Shown: positions 63,163 through 64,000 of the stretch, piece by piece
How positions within the stretch are numbered: the stretch's first letter is position 1
Layout of the letters: every line of letters starts with the position of its first letter
Assembly: GCA_030144725.1 (NCBI GenBank)
Contig: JASKMD010000014.1
Span: forward strand, 1,955,646 to 2,019,645
Reading direction: 5' to 3'
Length of the DNA stretch: 64,000 nucleotides
Origin: Haematococcus lacustris
Taxonomy: Eukaryota > Chlorophyta > Chlorophyceae > Chlamydomonadales > Haematococcaceae
Translations under genes and position numbers: made by a program
Notes under the pieces: model-generated
What the model saw: the letters and a program-made list of their open reading frames with translations, nothing else
Told to the model about the DNA's origin: nothing
Databases searched by the model: none

Positions 63163-64000
63163 AAGCTGAGGTTGGATCAGATTAGGGGAGGCGGTAGGCT
63201 AGGAGGTGGGGGTGGGGGTGGGGGTGGTGGTGGTGGTGGCGGCGGCGGCTGAGGTTGAGTTGGGAAGTCCTGCAGCGGTAGCAAGTGCGGGGCAATCAGC
63301 TATGCATGCTATACACACAACACGGTCATCACAAGTAACATCACAAGCACCATAACAAGCAACACAACTGGGCTGGGCTGGGCTGGGCTGGGCTGGGCTG
63401 GGCTGGGCTGGGCTGGGCTGGGCTGGGCTGGGCTGGGCTGGGCTGGGCTGGGCTGGGCTGGGCTGGGCTGGGCTGGGCTGGGCTGGGCTGGGCTGGGCTG
63501 GGCTGGGCTGGGCTGGGCTGGGCTGGGCTGGGCTGGGCTGGGCTGGGCTGGGCTGGGCTGGGCTGGGCTGGGCTGGGCTGGGCTGGGCTGGGCTGGGCTG
63601 GGCTGGGCTGGGCTGGGCTGGGCTACTTACCGGCAGGTTGGTGAAGGGTGATGGGGCTCGCTCTTGGCTGCTGGACAGGGTAGGGAGAGGGCTACGATGT
63701 CAGGGGGGAGGTGAGGGGGAGGGGATAAGTTGGTGGGTAGTAGGGTGGGGTGAAGAGGTGGTGGTGGTGGTGGTGGTAGTAGTGGCGGCTGAGATTGGGT
63801 AAGCCGGCTCCTGCAACAGTCGCCAAGCATGGTGCCAAGCATGTACGATGTGCATACCTTTCTGATAACATGTGCTTTTCCTGCATTGACAGCTGCACCA
63901 AGCGTGGGTGACTCTGCTTCTTCTAACGTAAGGAGCACAATAACAAAAACAAGCTTCGTGTAGGCTGCACAGACTTGACATGTCAGTCCTTACTTTCAGT
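63163..64000. other. Right end: GT/TGG tracts, GGGCT satellite, possible exon
   Basis: Short GGT/GGC tracts at about 63205-63250 and the GGGCT array (separate entry). Further right, the minus frame at about 63940-63820 reads LLTLEEAESPTLGAAVNAG before a possible splice site. It could be an upstream exon of the coiled-coil gene, but support is weak. Confidence 0.4.
63367..63625. repeat. GGGCT pentanucleotide array
   Basis: About 51 perfect GGGCT units. No coding meaning. It lies upstream, in the transcriptional sense, of the minus-strand coiled-coil gene. Confidence 0.97.

Overview
The window looks like nuclear DNA from a unicellular green alga of the order Chlamydomonadales (Chlamydomonas/Haematococcus type). 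The basis is GC-rich, intron-dense protein genes with short exons, a cilium assembly gene (DNAAF1/ODA7), TGTAA-type polyadenylation signals, TTAGGG-type internal telomere-like repeats, and very long, almost pure microsatellites inside introns. The exact species is inference. No tRNA, rRNA, CRISPR array or prokaryotic operon was seen.

Left part (0-24 kb). A cytochrome P450 3' half lies on the + strand at the left edge (189-1417). It is followed by a minus-strand ESCRT-III regulator of the IST1 family (about 4.06-7.99 kb). Two complete tandem P450 paralogues follow on the minus strand (A 8970-17024, B 18407-24125). They share exon order and intron and 3'-flank sequence, so they come from a local duplication. 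Copy A later gained a decayed hAT transposase fragment and a 105-bp-arm inverted repeat that B lacks.

Centre (24.5-46.7 kb). A roughly 19-kb minus-strand gene encodes separase, with the C50 protease domain and its His/Cys dyad intact. Only 230 bp away, and divergently transcribed, is the + strand five-exon gene for DNAAF1/ODA7, the LRR factor that preassembles axonemal dynein arms. All five of its exons join in phase (486 codons).

Mobile-element block (46.7-50.2 kb). A transposon-like gene carries a zinc-binding N-terminus, a DDE/RNase H-like core and a SAP-like tail. Its last exon is split by a 5'-truncated non-LTR retrotransposon end flanked by a 19-bp target-site duplication. Next to it is the C-terminal stub of a Fanzor/TnpB-like protein on the minus strand. 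The sequence just past the Fanzor stop recurs beside ODA7.

Right part (50.5-64 kb). A vacuolar-type Ca2+/H+ antiporter (CAX) gene has 17 exons, several of only 24-54 nt. Some of its introns are almost entirely satellite DNA: 1.6 kb of a GCAG tetramer and about 1.5 kb of a 27-bp unit. A spliced coiled-coil gene of unknown function lies at 62.0-63.2 kb.

Apart from the divergent separase/ODA7 pair and the P450 cluster, I see no functional linkage among the genes. The standing features of the locus are microsatellite expansion in introns and nested transposon decay. Exon joins were worked out by eye from GT/AG sites, reading phase and family resemblance; no alignment or database search was run.
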